From Prorocentrum cordatum (Eukaryota; Sar; Dinophyceae; Prorocentrales; Prorocentraceae): a DNA stretch of 64,000 nt. The DNA is taken from contig CAUYUJ010022054.1 of the NCBI GenBank assembly GCA_963575745.1, forward strand, positions 45,203 through 109,202. The letters are read 5' to 3'. The position numbers and the translations under genes are program-made. The notes under the pieces were generated by a model. It did not search any database. It worked only from the letters and a program-made list of their open reading frames with translations, and had not been told where the DNA came from. Of this stretch, positions 10,637 through 20,911 are shown piece after piece. Position 1 is the stretch's first letter, and the number at the start of each line of letters is the position of its first letter.

Positions 10637-11399
10637 GAAACATTATTACTTCTAAAGAATAATTATTGTTGGGACCCCTGGTGCACGACCCCCCCGCCGC
10701 GCCTAGGCCGCAGCCACATTTTCATCATTTTCGTGAGGAAGTCTCAGGCAAAACGGGTTGGTCCGGATCCGGTTGTGTTGTTACGATCGGTTTTCCCTTG
10801 CAAAAAATAAGCTAAAGTGGACATTTCTTGTTCTAACATAACCAAACTTCAAGAATCCCTTGCAAAAAATAAGGTAAAGTGGACATTCGCGCGCGCAAGA
10901 CGAAATCCTTCCAAAACCTTAGTTTTCGTAGCGATTTTAACATAAAAACATCAAAAAACCAATGGTTTTTCAAAAAAAAAATGTCAAAATTTCATCCCGC
11001 GCGCTCTTGCGGATTCGTAGGAAACCCAACACTTTTTAAACATTTCTGTCAAACGGGCTTTTGCGAGCAACTTTTTCGAACTTCTGCAACAACGGTTGCG
11101 CACCTGCCAGGGCCATCATCCCTGTCAAATAATACCATGCGGGACACATTCGTTTTTTCTTCGCGCGCGCACGCCGTCGTCGTCGGCCGCGGGGCCCTGA
11201 ATAGTAGCCACGGTCGTCCGCATGCCACGAAGTGAAGTGTCCGAACGTCATAGGGCGGGAAGCTGGGTGTGGGTGGTGGCGAAGAGTCGTTTGGAAATTT
11301 GGTAGAGCTTGAACCGGCCCCCCCACAAAGTGGGGGTATTGCCCGCCTCCTATGAAAACCCTGGCACTGGTGAGAACGGAGTGTCCCCACGTGCTAGTA
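9662..11399 (+). repeat. Tandem pair of a ~760-bp module bounded by GTT microsatellites
   Basis: Copy 1 (about 9703-10461) and copy 2 (about 10637-11399) are nearly identical. The offset is about 937-940 bp and both end CCACGTGCTAGTAATTGTTG. GTT arrays lie at 9662-9702, 10462-10520, 10585-10636 and from 11400. Each copy starts with AAGAATxATTATTGTTGGGA. ORFs on both strands are conserved only because the DNA is duplicated, and no protein family is recognised. The high identity indicates recent duplication, probably through the microsatellites. Confidence 0.9.
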
Positions 11400-11486
<87 letters not shown>

Positions 11487-11487
11487 G
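11400..11487 (+). repeat. GTT/GCT microsatellite
   Basis: (GTT)n, then (GCT)n, then (GTT)n. It separates copy 2 of the 760-bp module from the next, related module. Confidence 0.9.
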
Positions 11488-12208
11488 AATTCTCATTTCT
11501 GAAGAATAATTATTGTTGATCCCCCCCACCGGTGCATACTGCTTTTTCTCAATCAAAATGTGCCCCTCGACGCTCGCACCCTGTTTTTTGACAGGGAGAG
11601 TCTTCCTGCTCAAACTGGCCCCCTGGCCCCCGGGTTACAACAACAACGGCTCCCGCCAGAGACTTCCTGACAATTTAGCCAGGACCCCCACTCCCGCCCG
11701 AGACCTCCTCGCATTTTACTCAGGAATCGCGCTCTCGCTTGGGACGTCCTTACAATTTATTCAGGCATCGCTCTCCCGGCGCTCTGGAGTCGCGCTCTCG
11801 CTTGAGACTTGCTTGCAACTTACTGAAGAATGGCCTTGCGTTGGAATTTCCTGCAATTTGCCCAAGCGCTGCGCTCCCGACACCCAGGCACCCAGGAGTC
11901 GCGCCCGTTGTGGCCCCATGTGCATGCCCTTCGTGGCCCCGCTGTCGCCATTTGTGTCCCCCTCACTGTCCTACGTGGCCCAGTTGCTACCCTCAGTGGC
12001 CCCATAGTTGCCTTCTGTGGCCCCGCATTATCTGCACTTCGTGGCCCCCGCTCGTTCGCGCTCTTCGTGGCCCCATACGCATTCCCTTCGTGTCCCCGCT
12101 GTCGCCCTTCGTGGCCTACTTCGTGCCCTTCGTGGCCCTGCTGTCGTTCTCTCTCGCTCTCGCTTTCGCTCGTCGTCGCGTCGTCGTCGTCGTCGCCGTC
12201 GTCTTCGA

Positions 12209-12250
<42 letters not shown>

Positions 12251-12490
12251 GGTCGGTCCCCTGTCCGTCCCTCTTGGGGTCGGGTCGACGGTCCGCGGCC
12301 GCCCCGCCGATCAGCGCTGCCGCTGGCCAGGCCGACGGTCCGCGGCCGCCCCGCCGCTTGCCGGGGCCTGGCCTGCAGGGAAGAAAGGTATACCCCCCAA
12401 AAGGGGTTCGATCGAAGACGAAGAGGGCGGGTATCGAGGATTTGGGAAATACGCGTTATTGGACACTGGAGCATATAAGGGCGAACGGTC
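11488..12490 (+). repeat. GTT-bounded module, type 2, copy 1
   Basis: It begins GAAGAATAATTATTGTTGA like the 760-bp modules, then diverges. Inside are about 45-bp diverged repeats at 11690-11880 (CTTGGGACGTCCTTACAATTT, ATCGCGCTCTCGCT), about 30-bp CCCTTCGTGGCCCC repeats at 11900-12150 and a GTC run at 12175-12250. It ends in GGAAGAAAGGTATACCCCCC...GGGCGAACGGTCTTAACATT before a GTT array. The start, the 45-bp repeats and the end are shared with 14221-14935. Confidence 0.75.
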
Positions 12491-12523
12491 TTAACATTAT
12501 TGTAGTAGTTGTTGTTGTCGTCG

Positions 12524-12575
<52 letters not shown>

Positions 12576-12608
12576 GTTGTTGTTGCTGATGTTGTTGTTA
12601 TTGTTATT
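12491..12608 (+). repeat. GTT microsatellite
   Basis: (GTT)n with minor interruptions following the type 2 module. Confidence 0.9.
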
Positions 12609-12611
12609 TAA

Positions 12612-13436
12612 TCGCTTCGCTCATTCCGCCGGCCCATACAGTCTCATGTCTGCCGTTTGCCCGAGGGCCTGGTGTCAATGCGGCGCTTTGGGGGTTCCTG
12701 GGGCCGCTTGGGGGACTCCTGGGGCGCTCGGGGGGGCATTTGGGGGGCCTCCTGGGGCCGCTTGGGGGACTCTTGGGGGCCTCCTGAGGGCCCCGTGGGG
12801 GCCTCTTGGGGCCTCTTAGGGGCCTCGTAGGGGCTTCTTAGGGCCGAGGGCTCGAAATGTTGTTTCGTGTTCCCTCTCTGGGGCCCCTTTGGGGGCGTTC
12901 TTGGGGCCCTCTTGGACCGTTTTGGAGGCTTCTTGGGCCGTCTTCGAGCCCTCTTGGGCCATCTTGGGGCCCTCTTGGGTGCCTCTTGGGCCCTCTTGGG
13001 GCGATCTTGGGGGCCTCTTGGGCCGTCTTGGGGCGTCGGGAAGCCGAAAAGGTGGAAGCTCCAAAATCTCTCAAAAACCTATGGAAAAACAATGATTTTT
13101 GCCTCCGGGGGCCCTATTGGGAGTGCTCTTGGAGGCCTCTTGGGGCGTCTGGGGGCTATCTTGGGCGTCTTGGAGCGATCTTGTGGCATGTCGGACCCCT
13201 CGTGTACCATCTTGGGGGCCTCTTGGGGGCCTCTTGGCCTTTCTTGGGGCTCTCGGGGACGTCTCGGAGCCCTGTTGGTGCGCTCATGGAGCGCTCGGGG
13301 GGACCCGGCCGGGACCTGGTCGGGGTACTTTTCGTCCGGGGACCCCCAGGGGCCGCCCCGCGCGCGCGAACTAGAAAATTGTTAACCAGTTACCGGAGAT
13401 CTTAGCACGCCTCTGGCCCGTTGGGCCGGCGAATTG
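12612..13436 (+). repeat. CTTGGGGCC dispersed repeat, long plus copy
   Basis: The start (CGCTTCGCTCATTCCGCCGG) is shared with 16400. Units of GGGGGCCTCTTGGGG surround a core at about 13036-13110 (GGAAGCCGAAAAGG, CAATGATTTTTGCCTC). The end carries TACTTTTCGTCCGGGGACC, GCGCGCGAACTAGAAA and TTAGCACGCC, again seen at 17158-17235. Shared start, core and end across copies define a real repeat family. Confidence 0.8.
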
Positions 13437-13500
13437 TTATTGCTGTTGTTGTTGCTGCTGCTGTTGTTGCTGTTGTAATGGTAGTAGTAGCAGTCGTAGC

Positions 13501-13576
<76 letters not shown>

Positions 13577-13580
13577 GTAC

Positions 13581-13624
<44 letters not shown>

Positions 13625-13647
13625 TAGAGTAGTAGTAGCGTAGTATA

Positions 13648-13681
<34 letters not shown>

Positions 13682-13719
13682 CGTAGTCAAGTAGTAGTGT
13701 AGTCGTAGTAGTAGTAGTC

Positions 13720-13754
<35 letters not shown>

Positions 13755-13764
13755 CGTAGTAGTC

Positions 13765-13835
<71 letters not shown>

Positions 13836-14101
13836 TAGGTAGTAGTCGTAGTAGTAGTAGTCTAGTAGTAGTGGGTAGTGATAGTGACAGTAGTCGTAGT
13901 AGTCGTAGTAGTTAGTAGTAGTAGAGTAGTATAGTATGGGTAGTAGTAGTCGTAGTAGTAGTAGTCGTAGGTAGTAGTAGTAATCGTAGTCGTCGTAGTC
14001 GTAGTCGTAGTCGTAGTCGTAGTCGTAGTCGTAGTTCGTTAGTCGTAGTCGTAGTAGTAGTAGTCGTAGTAGTAGTCGTAGTAGTAGTAGTAGTAGTAGT
14101 C

Positions 14102-14150
<49 letters not shown>

Positions 14151-14220
14151 GAGTAGTAGTAGTAGTAGTAGTAGTAGTTGTTGTTGTTGTTGTTGTTGTT
14201 GTGGTTGTTGTTGTTGTTGT
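13437..14220 (+). repeat. Long GTA/GTC/GTT compound microsatellite
   Basis: About 780 bp of (GTA)n with interspersed GTC and occasional single-base slips, ending in (GTT)n. It produces a spurious minus-strand ORF of nearly 280 residues made of L, Y and T. Confidence 0.95.
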
Positions 14221-14935
14221 TGCACTCGCATCATTGAAGAACACATATTGTTGACCCCCCTTCTGGTGACCATATTTTTTTCAATTCAAGTGCTTCCCCT
14301 GGGGCTCGCACTTTTTTCTCAGGGGAAGTCACGGGGCTCAAATTGCGTTGTTGGCCCCCAGTTCACAACAACAACGGCTCCCGCCTGATATTTCCTCACA
14401 GTGTATTCTCATGTCGCGCTCTCGCGCGGAACTTCCTCACACTTTGTACAAGAATCGCGCTCTCGCGTGGGACTTCCTTGCAGTTTATTCAGACGATGTG
14501 TCCTCGGCGCTCAGGAATCACGCTCTCGCTTTGCCTTTTCTCACGATTTACTTGGGAATCGCGCTATCGCTCTAGACTTCCGCGCGATTCATGTAGGACC
14601 CACTCTTCAGCAACCCGCCTGCTCGACCTGGTCGCCTGGGCCCGCCTTCCCGACCTGCCCGCCATGGGTCTGCCCACCCGATCTGCCCTTCTGGTTCTAC
14701 CACTTGTTTTCTGCTTCTTGCCCCCCTCCTGCTAATTTCTCTCGTGCTCCATGCTTCTCCCTCTCCCTTCCGCCTGTCTTCGCTTCCCTTGTTTTAAGGG
14801 GCTGCACTGAATCCACGTGGCAGGCAAGGAAGATATACCCCCAAGGGGGTACGATCACAGATGACGAGGGCGTGTACCGAGGGTTTGGGATATACGTATT
14901 GATTGGCACGCTAGCAGATAGGGGCGAACAGTTAT
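14221..14935 (+). repeat. GTT-bounded module, type 2, copy 2
   Basis: Starts ATTGAAGAACACATATTGTTGA, contains the ACAACAACAACGGCTCCCGCC word and the CGCGCTCTCGC 45-bp repeats, and ends GAAGATATACCCCCAAGGGGG...GGGCGAACAGTTATTGTTG, in the same order as 11488-12490. It lacks the CCCTTCGTGGCCCC block of copy 1. Confidence 0.75.
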
Positions 14936-15170
14936 TGTTGTTGTTGTTGTCGTCGTCGTCGAAATCGCCACTGTCGTCGTGCTCATTTTGGTTTTAGTGA
15001 TCGTCGTCGGAGTGTGGTCGTCGTTGTGACCGTCGTCGTGACAGTCGCAGTCGTCGTAGTATTCGTCATCGTCGCGGTCGTCGTCATAGTTGTCGTGATC
15101 GTCGTCGCGGTCGTCATCGTGGTCGTCGCCGTGTGGTTATCGGGAGCGGAGTCGTAGTAGCTGTCATAGT
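14936..15170 (+). repeat. GTT to GTC cryptic simple sequence
   Basis: GTT array passing into interrupted GTCGTC/GTGGTCGTCG wording over about 230 bp. Confidence 0.8.
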
Positions 15171-16389
15171 TTGCGTTGGATTCCTAGATCGTGGGTAGCT
15201 GTATTCTTAAAGCATTCTGCACTCTGTGGTGGACGCGGTTGCTGTGGTGCACGCAGGCGCTCTCGTGCACGCAAGCACTGTTGTTCACGCGTGCAGCACG
15301 CATCGGAAGCAGGCAAGGCGTTACAGATTTGAGACAATTTTTGTGGTATGTTTCGGTTCTGGAGGCGGTAGAACCAGAGTACTGTAGCACCCTTGATCGT
15401 GTAACGTAGGCGCAACCCAGCGGCAGAAAGTACCAGCACAGAATAGTGCTCGAAGGAGAGTGCGGAGGATGCAAACCTTGTGGTGCTGCACGATGGTGTA
15501 CGTATGCGTTGGGCCGTACATAGGCGATGTGCTGCACGTGGCTGCGGCGGTGCATGCAGTGCTGCGCACAGTGGTGCTCGCTGAGATGCGCACTTGCGCC
15601 TGTGGTGCCGGACCCACACGGCCGGGGGGGGGGGGTCGTTACGTTCTGCCCCCCGCCCCGCCCCTCCCCCATCTATAGCGCGCGCTGTGGCCGCGAAGGT
15701 CACAGCGCGCGCTTCTCGTGTCTCCCAGGGGGACTCGACAGTGCCAGTCGTCCAGCGCTCTGCCTCTCCCAGGAGCCTGGAGGCGCGGGCGCCCCTCCCA
15801 GTCCGGCGTGCGCCAGAGCCCACGCGTTGTGGCGCGCCCGAGAGGAGAACCGGGGTGCGGCACAGAGGCTCTTCGAGGCCCCCCCCAGAGGATCTCTGAG
15901 GTTGGGGGTCGTGCGTCGCGCCGCGCGCGTCGGGCGCGGGCGCGGCGCGGGCTTCGGCGGAGAAGGACCGCTTTGCCCGCAGTGCCGCGGGGTGCGGCTG
16001 CCCTGCGGAATGCGCGCGAGGAAGCTCTCAGCAGGCCTTTTTTTCTGCGTGCCGCCTCGCTCTCCTCCATCGTCCTCCGTCTCGTCATCTACCCTTGCAT
16101 GCCGCATCACGGCCAGGGTCCGCAAGGGACCAGCCGAATTTTTTGGCCGCTCTTGAGGGCGCAGACACCGCCGCGCCACCGTTTTTGGAGCGCAGAGTTT
16201 GTGAGAGGGGTCCAAGACGGCGCGAGAGGTTCCAAAAAGACGCGGAAAAGGCTCCAAGAAAGGCCCCCGAGATGGCTCCAAGAGGCTCCGAAAATTGCCC
16301 AACGCCACCCAACGGTGTCGAATACAGCGGACGAAACTGAAGGGGGATACGGAGAGGCAGAAAGAAGCAGTGCCTCTTAGTTTTGGGGC
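15171..16389. other. No gene recognised
   Basis: Positions 15220-15310 are rich in GTGCACGC-like words. Positions 15590-16150 are very GC-rich with open frames on both strands, as expected at that composition, and no recognisable domain. Positions 16195-16320 begin a CCAAGA-type repeat stretch. I found no frame with better support than its opposite strand. Confidence 0.35.
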
Positions 16390-17260
16390 CTCATAATGGC
16401 TTCGCTCATTCCGCCGGCACATATCGCACCTTTGGCATACCTATGGCGGGTGAGGAGGGGGATAAGGGGACTTGATAGGGGACGAGGAGGAGGCCTCACG
16501 ACGGCTTCTTGGGGCGTCGTGGGGACCAAACTGGGTCGCGGACAAGACGCCTCGTCGGACAGCTTCTTGGGATCTCTTGTGAGGCCTCTCGGGGCCTCTT
16601 GGTGGCATTCTTGGGACCTCCTGGGGCCTGTTGGGGGCCCATTGGGGCATACTTATGGGCTTCTGGGGGCTTCTTGAGGGTTTCTTGGGGGCCTGCTGGC
16701 CCCTCATGGGAGCCGCCAGAGCTCTCTGGGGAGGCCTCTTTGGCCGTCTTAGGGCCCTCTTGGGCCGTCTTGGGGCCGTCCTGGGAGCCTCTTGGATTGA
16801 CTTGGGGCGATCTTGGGGGCCTCTCGGCCGTCCTGGGCGGTCGGAAGCTTGGAAAAGCGGTGACGCCAAAACCTGTCAACGCCTAGTAATATCATAGAAT
16901 TTTGCCTTTTCGGGCCTTCTTGGGGTCGTCTTGAAGCCCTCCTGGATGTCTTGGGCGCCTCGTGGGCCGTCTTGAGACCAATCCGGGCCATCTTGGAGCA
17001 CTCTTGGCCTGAGGCCGTGGGGCCTGCCACCTATTTGGCGCCTCCTTGGGCGCTCCTGGGGCGCTTCAGGGGCTCCATTGGCCGCGCCCAGGAGTTCCGG
17101 CATCTCTGGCCCAGACCTGCCAGGGATTAGCCGGGATTTTTCCGTGACCTTGCCGGAGTATTTTTCGTCTGGGGACCGCGCGAGCGAATTAGAAACATTC
17201 TTAAATCTTACCCGCGATTTAGCACGCCCTTGGCCCGTTGGTCCGGAGCATTTCCAGAGC
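16390..17260 (+). repeat. CTTGGGGCC dispersed repeat, plus copy
   Basis: Starts TGGCTTCGCTCATTCCGCCGG as at 12612. It has the core GAAGCTTGGAAAAGC...ATAGAATTTTGCC near 16847-16910, and ends with TTTTTCGTCTGGGGACCGCG and TTTAGCACGCCCTTGGCCCG. This is the best full-length partner to the 12612-13436 copy. Confidence 0.8.
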
Positions 17261-17690
17261 GCTCTGGATTTCCAGAGCGCCCGCGGATCCCGATGCATCC
17301 GCAAGCCCGCCAGCGTACTGATATTCCGAGTTCTATTTGCGCAGTGTTACCTTTACATACTTTGTTTTCGTCTTAACGGGGACGAGGCTCCTCCTGTTGG
17401 TACTGGTCTCGCCTCGCCTCACCTCCGAGAGCCCAGGAGCAGCGCCGACAGGGTCCGGGACGCCGAGAGCAAGTGGCGCAAGTTGGGCGTGGACCCGCAG
17501 GATTCGGGGGTGGAGCACGGAAGGCTCGTGCGTGGCAGCACTCTTGGCGTGCTTGTCCCCAGGATAAAACTAACTACACACACTGTATTCATCCTTTCGA
17601 GGTCGATTCTGAGCCCAAGATCGGTGTGCAGCTGCTGCGAGGATTCTGGACAGTCCTGGTTATGTAGGGTTGCCCTTCTGTTCCCCGTTT
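17261..17690. other. No gene recognised; weak exon-like stretch
   Basis: Positions about 17430-17540 read DRVRDAESKWRKLG...GVEHGRLVRG on the + strand with plausible codon choice. There is no homologue I recognise, no nearby start and no partner exon, so it is not called. Confidence 0.25.
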
Positions 17691-17698
17691 GGGGTATC

Positions 17699-18310
17699 TA
17701 ATGGCCTGCGGCCCATCCCGCCACCGCGCCTGGGTTGTGGGTCAGAGGCCTCTCGGATGCAGGTTTGGGTGTCTTGCGATGCCTCTCGGGCACTTCTTGG
17801 ATTCAGTTTTGAAGCCTCTTGTAGGCCTCCTTAGAGCCTCCTGGGGACCTCGTTTGAGCCTGTTCGGGGCCTGTTACGGGCGTGTCGGGGGCCTCAAGTG
17901 CCATCTCGGGGGAGAAGGGCTCGAAGTGCCAGTTTGGTTCCCCCTCTTGGGCCCCTCTTTGGGCGCCTTGGGGGGCCTCTTGTGCAGTCCTGGGGGCCTC
18001 TTGGGCCGTCTGTCTTGTGGCGATGTTGGGGGCCTTGTGGGCTGTCTTGGGACGATCTTGGAGGCTTCTTGGGCAGCCTGGAATTGTGTGAGGCCCGACA
18101 AAGCGAATATTCAAAGCTAATCTATATTTTCATGAGGGATTGGGGTGAATCGGGCCTCTCGGGGCTGTCTCGGGGGCGCTCATGGTGCTCACTGCTCACT
18201 TGAGCCTTTTTGGAGACCTCTTGGACCGTCTTCGCGCCATCTTGAGGATCTGAGGGCGATCATGAGGCGACTCGAGGCTCTCTTCGGCCGTCTTCGCGGC
18301 TCCTCGGTCC
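17699..18310 (+). repeat. CTTGGGGCC dispersed repeat, plus copy
   Basis: The head CTGCGGCCCATCCCGCCACC matches 2435 and 58930. The unit GGGCTCGAAGTGCCAGTTTGG matches the GGCTCG...GTTTCGTGTTCC word of the 2680 and 12850 copies. Confidence 0.75.
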
Positions 18311-19470
18311 CTCAGGGCCACACGACACACCCCAGGAGCTGCTGGAAATTCCCAGGAGCCGCTGGGAAACAGGGGCTCGGGGCGCTTAAGAATCTAGAGT
18401 CCCAATCCTGGCTGCAGCAGCAGCAACAGCGTCGCTGTGAGCCTTGGGGCACTCCACTTTGTGTCAAGGGCATGGTGGCATATCTCCATTGGGGTATTGG
18501 GCCTTCGGTCAGGTGTCTCATGTTGTTGACCATCGTTCTTGTGACCGCGTTTCGACTTTATAAGTCTTGAGCCTGGCCACGATTGGTGCATTGTATCAAG
18601 TTGCGCTGCCGCGCGATTCCGCCACAGCCCGCCATCATTGCCATTCTCATCGCCACATCGGCATCGCCATCATCAGCATGGCCATGTCGTAGTCGTCGTT
18701 GTCGCTGGGTGGATGCTGGGATGTGCGCAGTAGCATTGTGGTTGCCGACTTCATTATTGCCAAGTGAATTACACTGCAGACATTGCGTCCACAACTTGCA
18801 CCGCATGGGCTACATCCTACAGCCTGCACTGCATAGCTTGCACGGCGTAATTAGGTTCCTCTTCTACAAGAGCATACTCGAAACCGAGGCCAACCTCAAC
18901 GCTTCAGGGGCATCAGGGGCCTCAGTCGATCTGTCAACGTTTTGCCCAGTCTGTCTTCAGTCTTTGCCGGGGATGCATATAAGGTGCGCGTCGACACCCA
19001 GGGGCCACGCGCGCGATCAGAACTCTAAAGATACATGCTCGATAGCGGGCGCTTTCTCGCTATACCGCCTGGGTAACGAGATGCTACAACATGCTTGTTC
19101 GGGCTGTTCGGTTTGGACGTGCGCCTCCAAGGGGTGCGCATAGCACTAGTATGTCCTTCTGCGTTCCCAGCAACCCCCTCCCCCTTCCTCGAGCCCCTCT
19201 GCCCCCCCCGCATCCTGAGAGGATGCGCGGGCGGTCCGCGACGCCCTCGCCAACTTCTCGAGGGCACGCTGATGCTGCTCCTTTGCCCCCGCCGCCGCCA
19301 CCGCCGCCGCCGCCTCGGCAGGGAAATGACACGCTGCCGCTGAGAGCCCGTCTGCTTGTTGCTCCTGCGTTCTTGTCAGAAGGTTTTTGGCATTTCCGTC
19401 AAGAGTGAGTAACACGGTGATGGCTTCCCCGCGGCAGCGTGTCTTTGATCTTGTTTTTGCTCCCCCAGCC
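18311..19470. other. No gene recognised
   Basis: A lower-GC interval with CGCCATCATCAGC-like words at 18640-18700. Positions 19225-19300 resemble 6890-6970 and could be a relic of the same sequence. No start-to-stop frame has a recognisable domain. Confidence 0.35.
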
Positions 19471-19590
19471 GCCGCTGCCGTCGCCGTCGCCGTCGGCCGC
19501 CGCCGCCGCCGTCGCCGCCGCCATCGCCGCCGCCGCCGCCGTCGCCGCCGTCGTCGTCGTCGCCGCCGCCGCCGTCGCCGCCGCCGCCGC

Positions 19591-19632
<42 letters not shown>

Positions 19633-19656
19633 CGCCGCCGCCGCCGTCGCCGCCGC

Positions 19657-19729
<73 letters not shown>

Positions 19730-19730
19730 C
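19471..19730 (+). repeat. GCC to GTC compound microsatellite
   Basis: About 260 bp of (GCC)n with GTC interruptions, passing to pure (GTC)n. It yields a spurious R-rich minus ORF and an A/V-rich plus ORF. Confidence 0.95.
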
Positions 19731-19930
19731 GATCCAAATCCGAATCTCGGCGTCGCGCCGTGGCCTGGCAGCGCGAGGGCGGCCCGGGCGCGGCCAGCGG
19801 AGGCCCCCGGGCTTCCCCCCCTCGGTCCGGGCCGGGGGCTGCGGCTCGCAGGCCAGAGGGAGTTTTTGAGATGGGCGCAGGGCTCCCGAGCTGGGCCGAG
19901 GGTAAAACAGGGCTAGGGTCGGGATAAATC

Positions 19931-19981
19931 GCTCCAGAGCGTTCCGGAGCGCTCTCAGAGCATTCCGGAACGCTCTGGAGG
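19931..19981. repeat. Short palindrome
   Basis: CTCCAGAGCGTTCCGGA and TCCGGAACGCTCTGGAG are perfectly complementary arms around GCGCTCTCAGAGCAT. A related, less regular version (TTCCAGAGCGCTCTGGATTTCCAGAG) is at 17251. Confidence 0.7.
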
Positions 19982-20240
19982 GGCCGCGGCGCCCAATAAC
20001 ATCCTCCATGCCCGCCGATTCTCAGAGATTTCGAGTTATCCCGATCCGATTTTGTCCCGATCCTCGCGTCGTTTTAGAGGGGGGTCCGACGCTCCGAGGG
20101 GGGGCAGGAGCTGGCGGCACTGCTGAAGGGATTTGGGCCGAGTCCTCGCCCTCCGCCTCTGCGGTGGGCCTGCGCCGTTTGGGCGCGGCGGCGACCCCGC
20201 AGCGGGCGCTCACGGTTGCACGCCGCCAGTGGCCCAGAGT

Positions 20241-20436
20241 CGGGCTGGACGTAAGGGGGGGAATAGGTAAGGGGGGGGTACGAACTCTGCTGCATGCAGC
20301 TGGTTTCGGCCCCGCCGCCGGGCCCATTCCTGGATACATGGGCGCCTCCCGGCGCAGGGAGGCGCATGGAAAATCAGCTACGTGAGTTGATACTCTACCT
20401 TACCCTTTGCTATCCCCCCCTTTCGTTCCCCCCGAC
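20241..20436. mobile_element. F4 inverted-repeat element, copy 1
   Basis: The ends CGGGCTGGACGTAAGGGGGG and CCCCCCCTTTCGTTCCCCCCGAC are imperfect inverted repeats. The interior CTGCTGCATGCAGCTGGTTTC and the GGCGCCTCCCGGCG hairpin are shared with 35434-35616. It is MITE-like with no ORF. Confidence 0.75.
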
Positions 20437-20614
20437 AGAATCGCCGAATATGGAACGATCGGGCGATCGAAAAGCTGCCGATCGTTCAAGGTGGAACTCT
20501 CCACGCGGTGCCAGTGCTCCTGCGCGGGCTCCCAGGGAGGTTGGTCGGGGCACGGCAGAGTCCGCCAGCGGCTGGCCCCAGATGGAGGGTTTCTCCGAAG
20601 GGCTTAGGCGACCC

Positions 20615-20743
20615 GTCCTCCTCCTCTCTCCTCCTCTCTCCTCCTGTCTCTTCCTCCTCCTCCTCCTCCTCCTCCCCCTCCTCCTCCCCCTCCTCCTCCT
20701 CCCCCTCCTCCTCCCCCTCCTCCTCCCCCTCCTCCTCCTCCTC
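20615..20743 (+). repeat. TCC microsatellite abutting a spliced leader
   Basis: Interrupted (TCC)n whose last TCC is contiguous with the first bases of the DinoSL copy, itself TCCGTAG. The same junction is seen at 47187-47268 (-), 38423-38610 (-) and 63171-63221 (+). Confidence 0.9.
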
Positions 20744-20765
20744 TCCGTAGCCATTTTGGCTCAAG
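20744..20765 (+). other. DinoSL copy, exact 22-nt match
   Basis: It reads TCCGTAGCCA...TTGGCTCAAG and matches the canonical dinoflagellate spliced leader over all 22 positions (first base T is allowed). The following bases are ATGCCCGC, not a GT intron start, so this is a leader copied from trans-spliced mRNA rather than an SL RNA gene. It marks the 5' end of retrotransposon NL-A. Confidence 0.95.
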
Positions 20766-20911
20766 ATGCCCGCACTCGGGGGCTCCGCGCCTCCGTGCCA
20801 AAATCTGAGCTGCCAGAGCAGCATTGTGTTCTCGGTGATTTCGGGAGAATCGCACCGCCCAGCTGTCAGCGTAGCTGGGGTTAGAGCTCCCTATCGACCT
20901 GTCAAGCAGTC

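Noticed and set aside
15594-16156. GC-rich ORFs on both strands
   Set aside because: Open frames on five of six readings at very high GC, with no domain, splice signals or preferred strand.
18583-19143. 186-residue ORF with several Cys
   Set aside because: No recognisable domain, mixed codon use, and no supporting start context or neighbours.
19146-20009. Arginine-rich 287-residue ORF
   Set aside because: Created by the GCC/GTC array. The complementary strand gives an equally long Ala/Val frame.
20744-20765. SL RNA gene
   Set aside because: SL RNA genes continue with a GT intron start and an Sm-like site. None of the five leader copies does, and each is followed by UTR or coding-like sequence.
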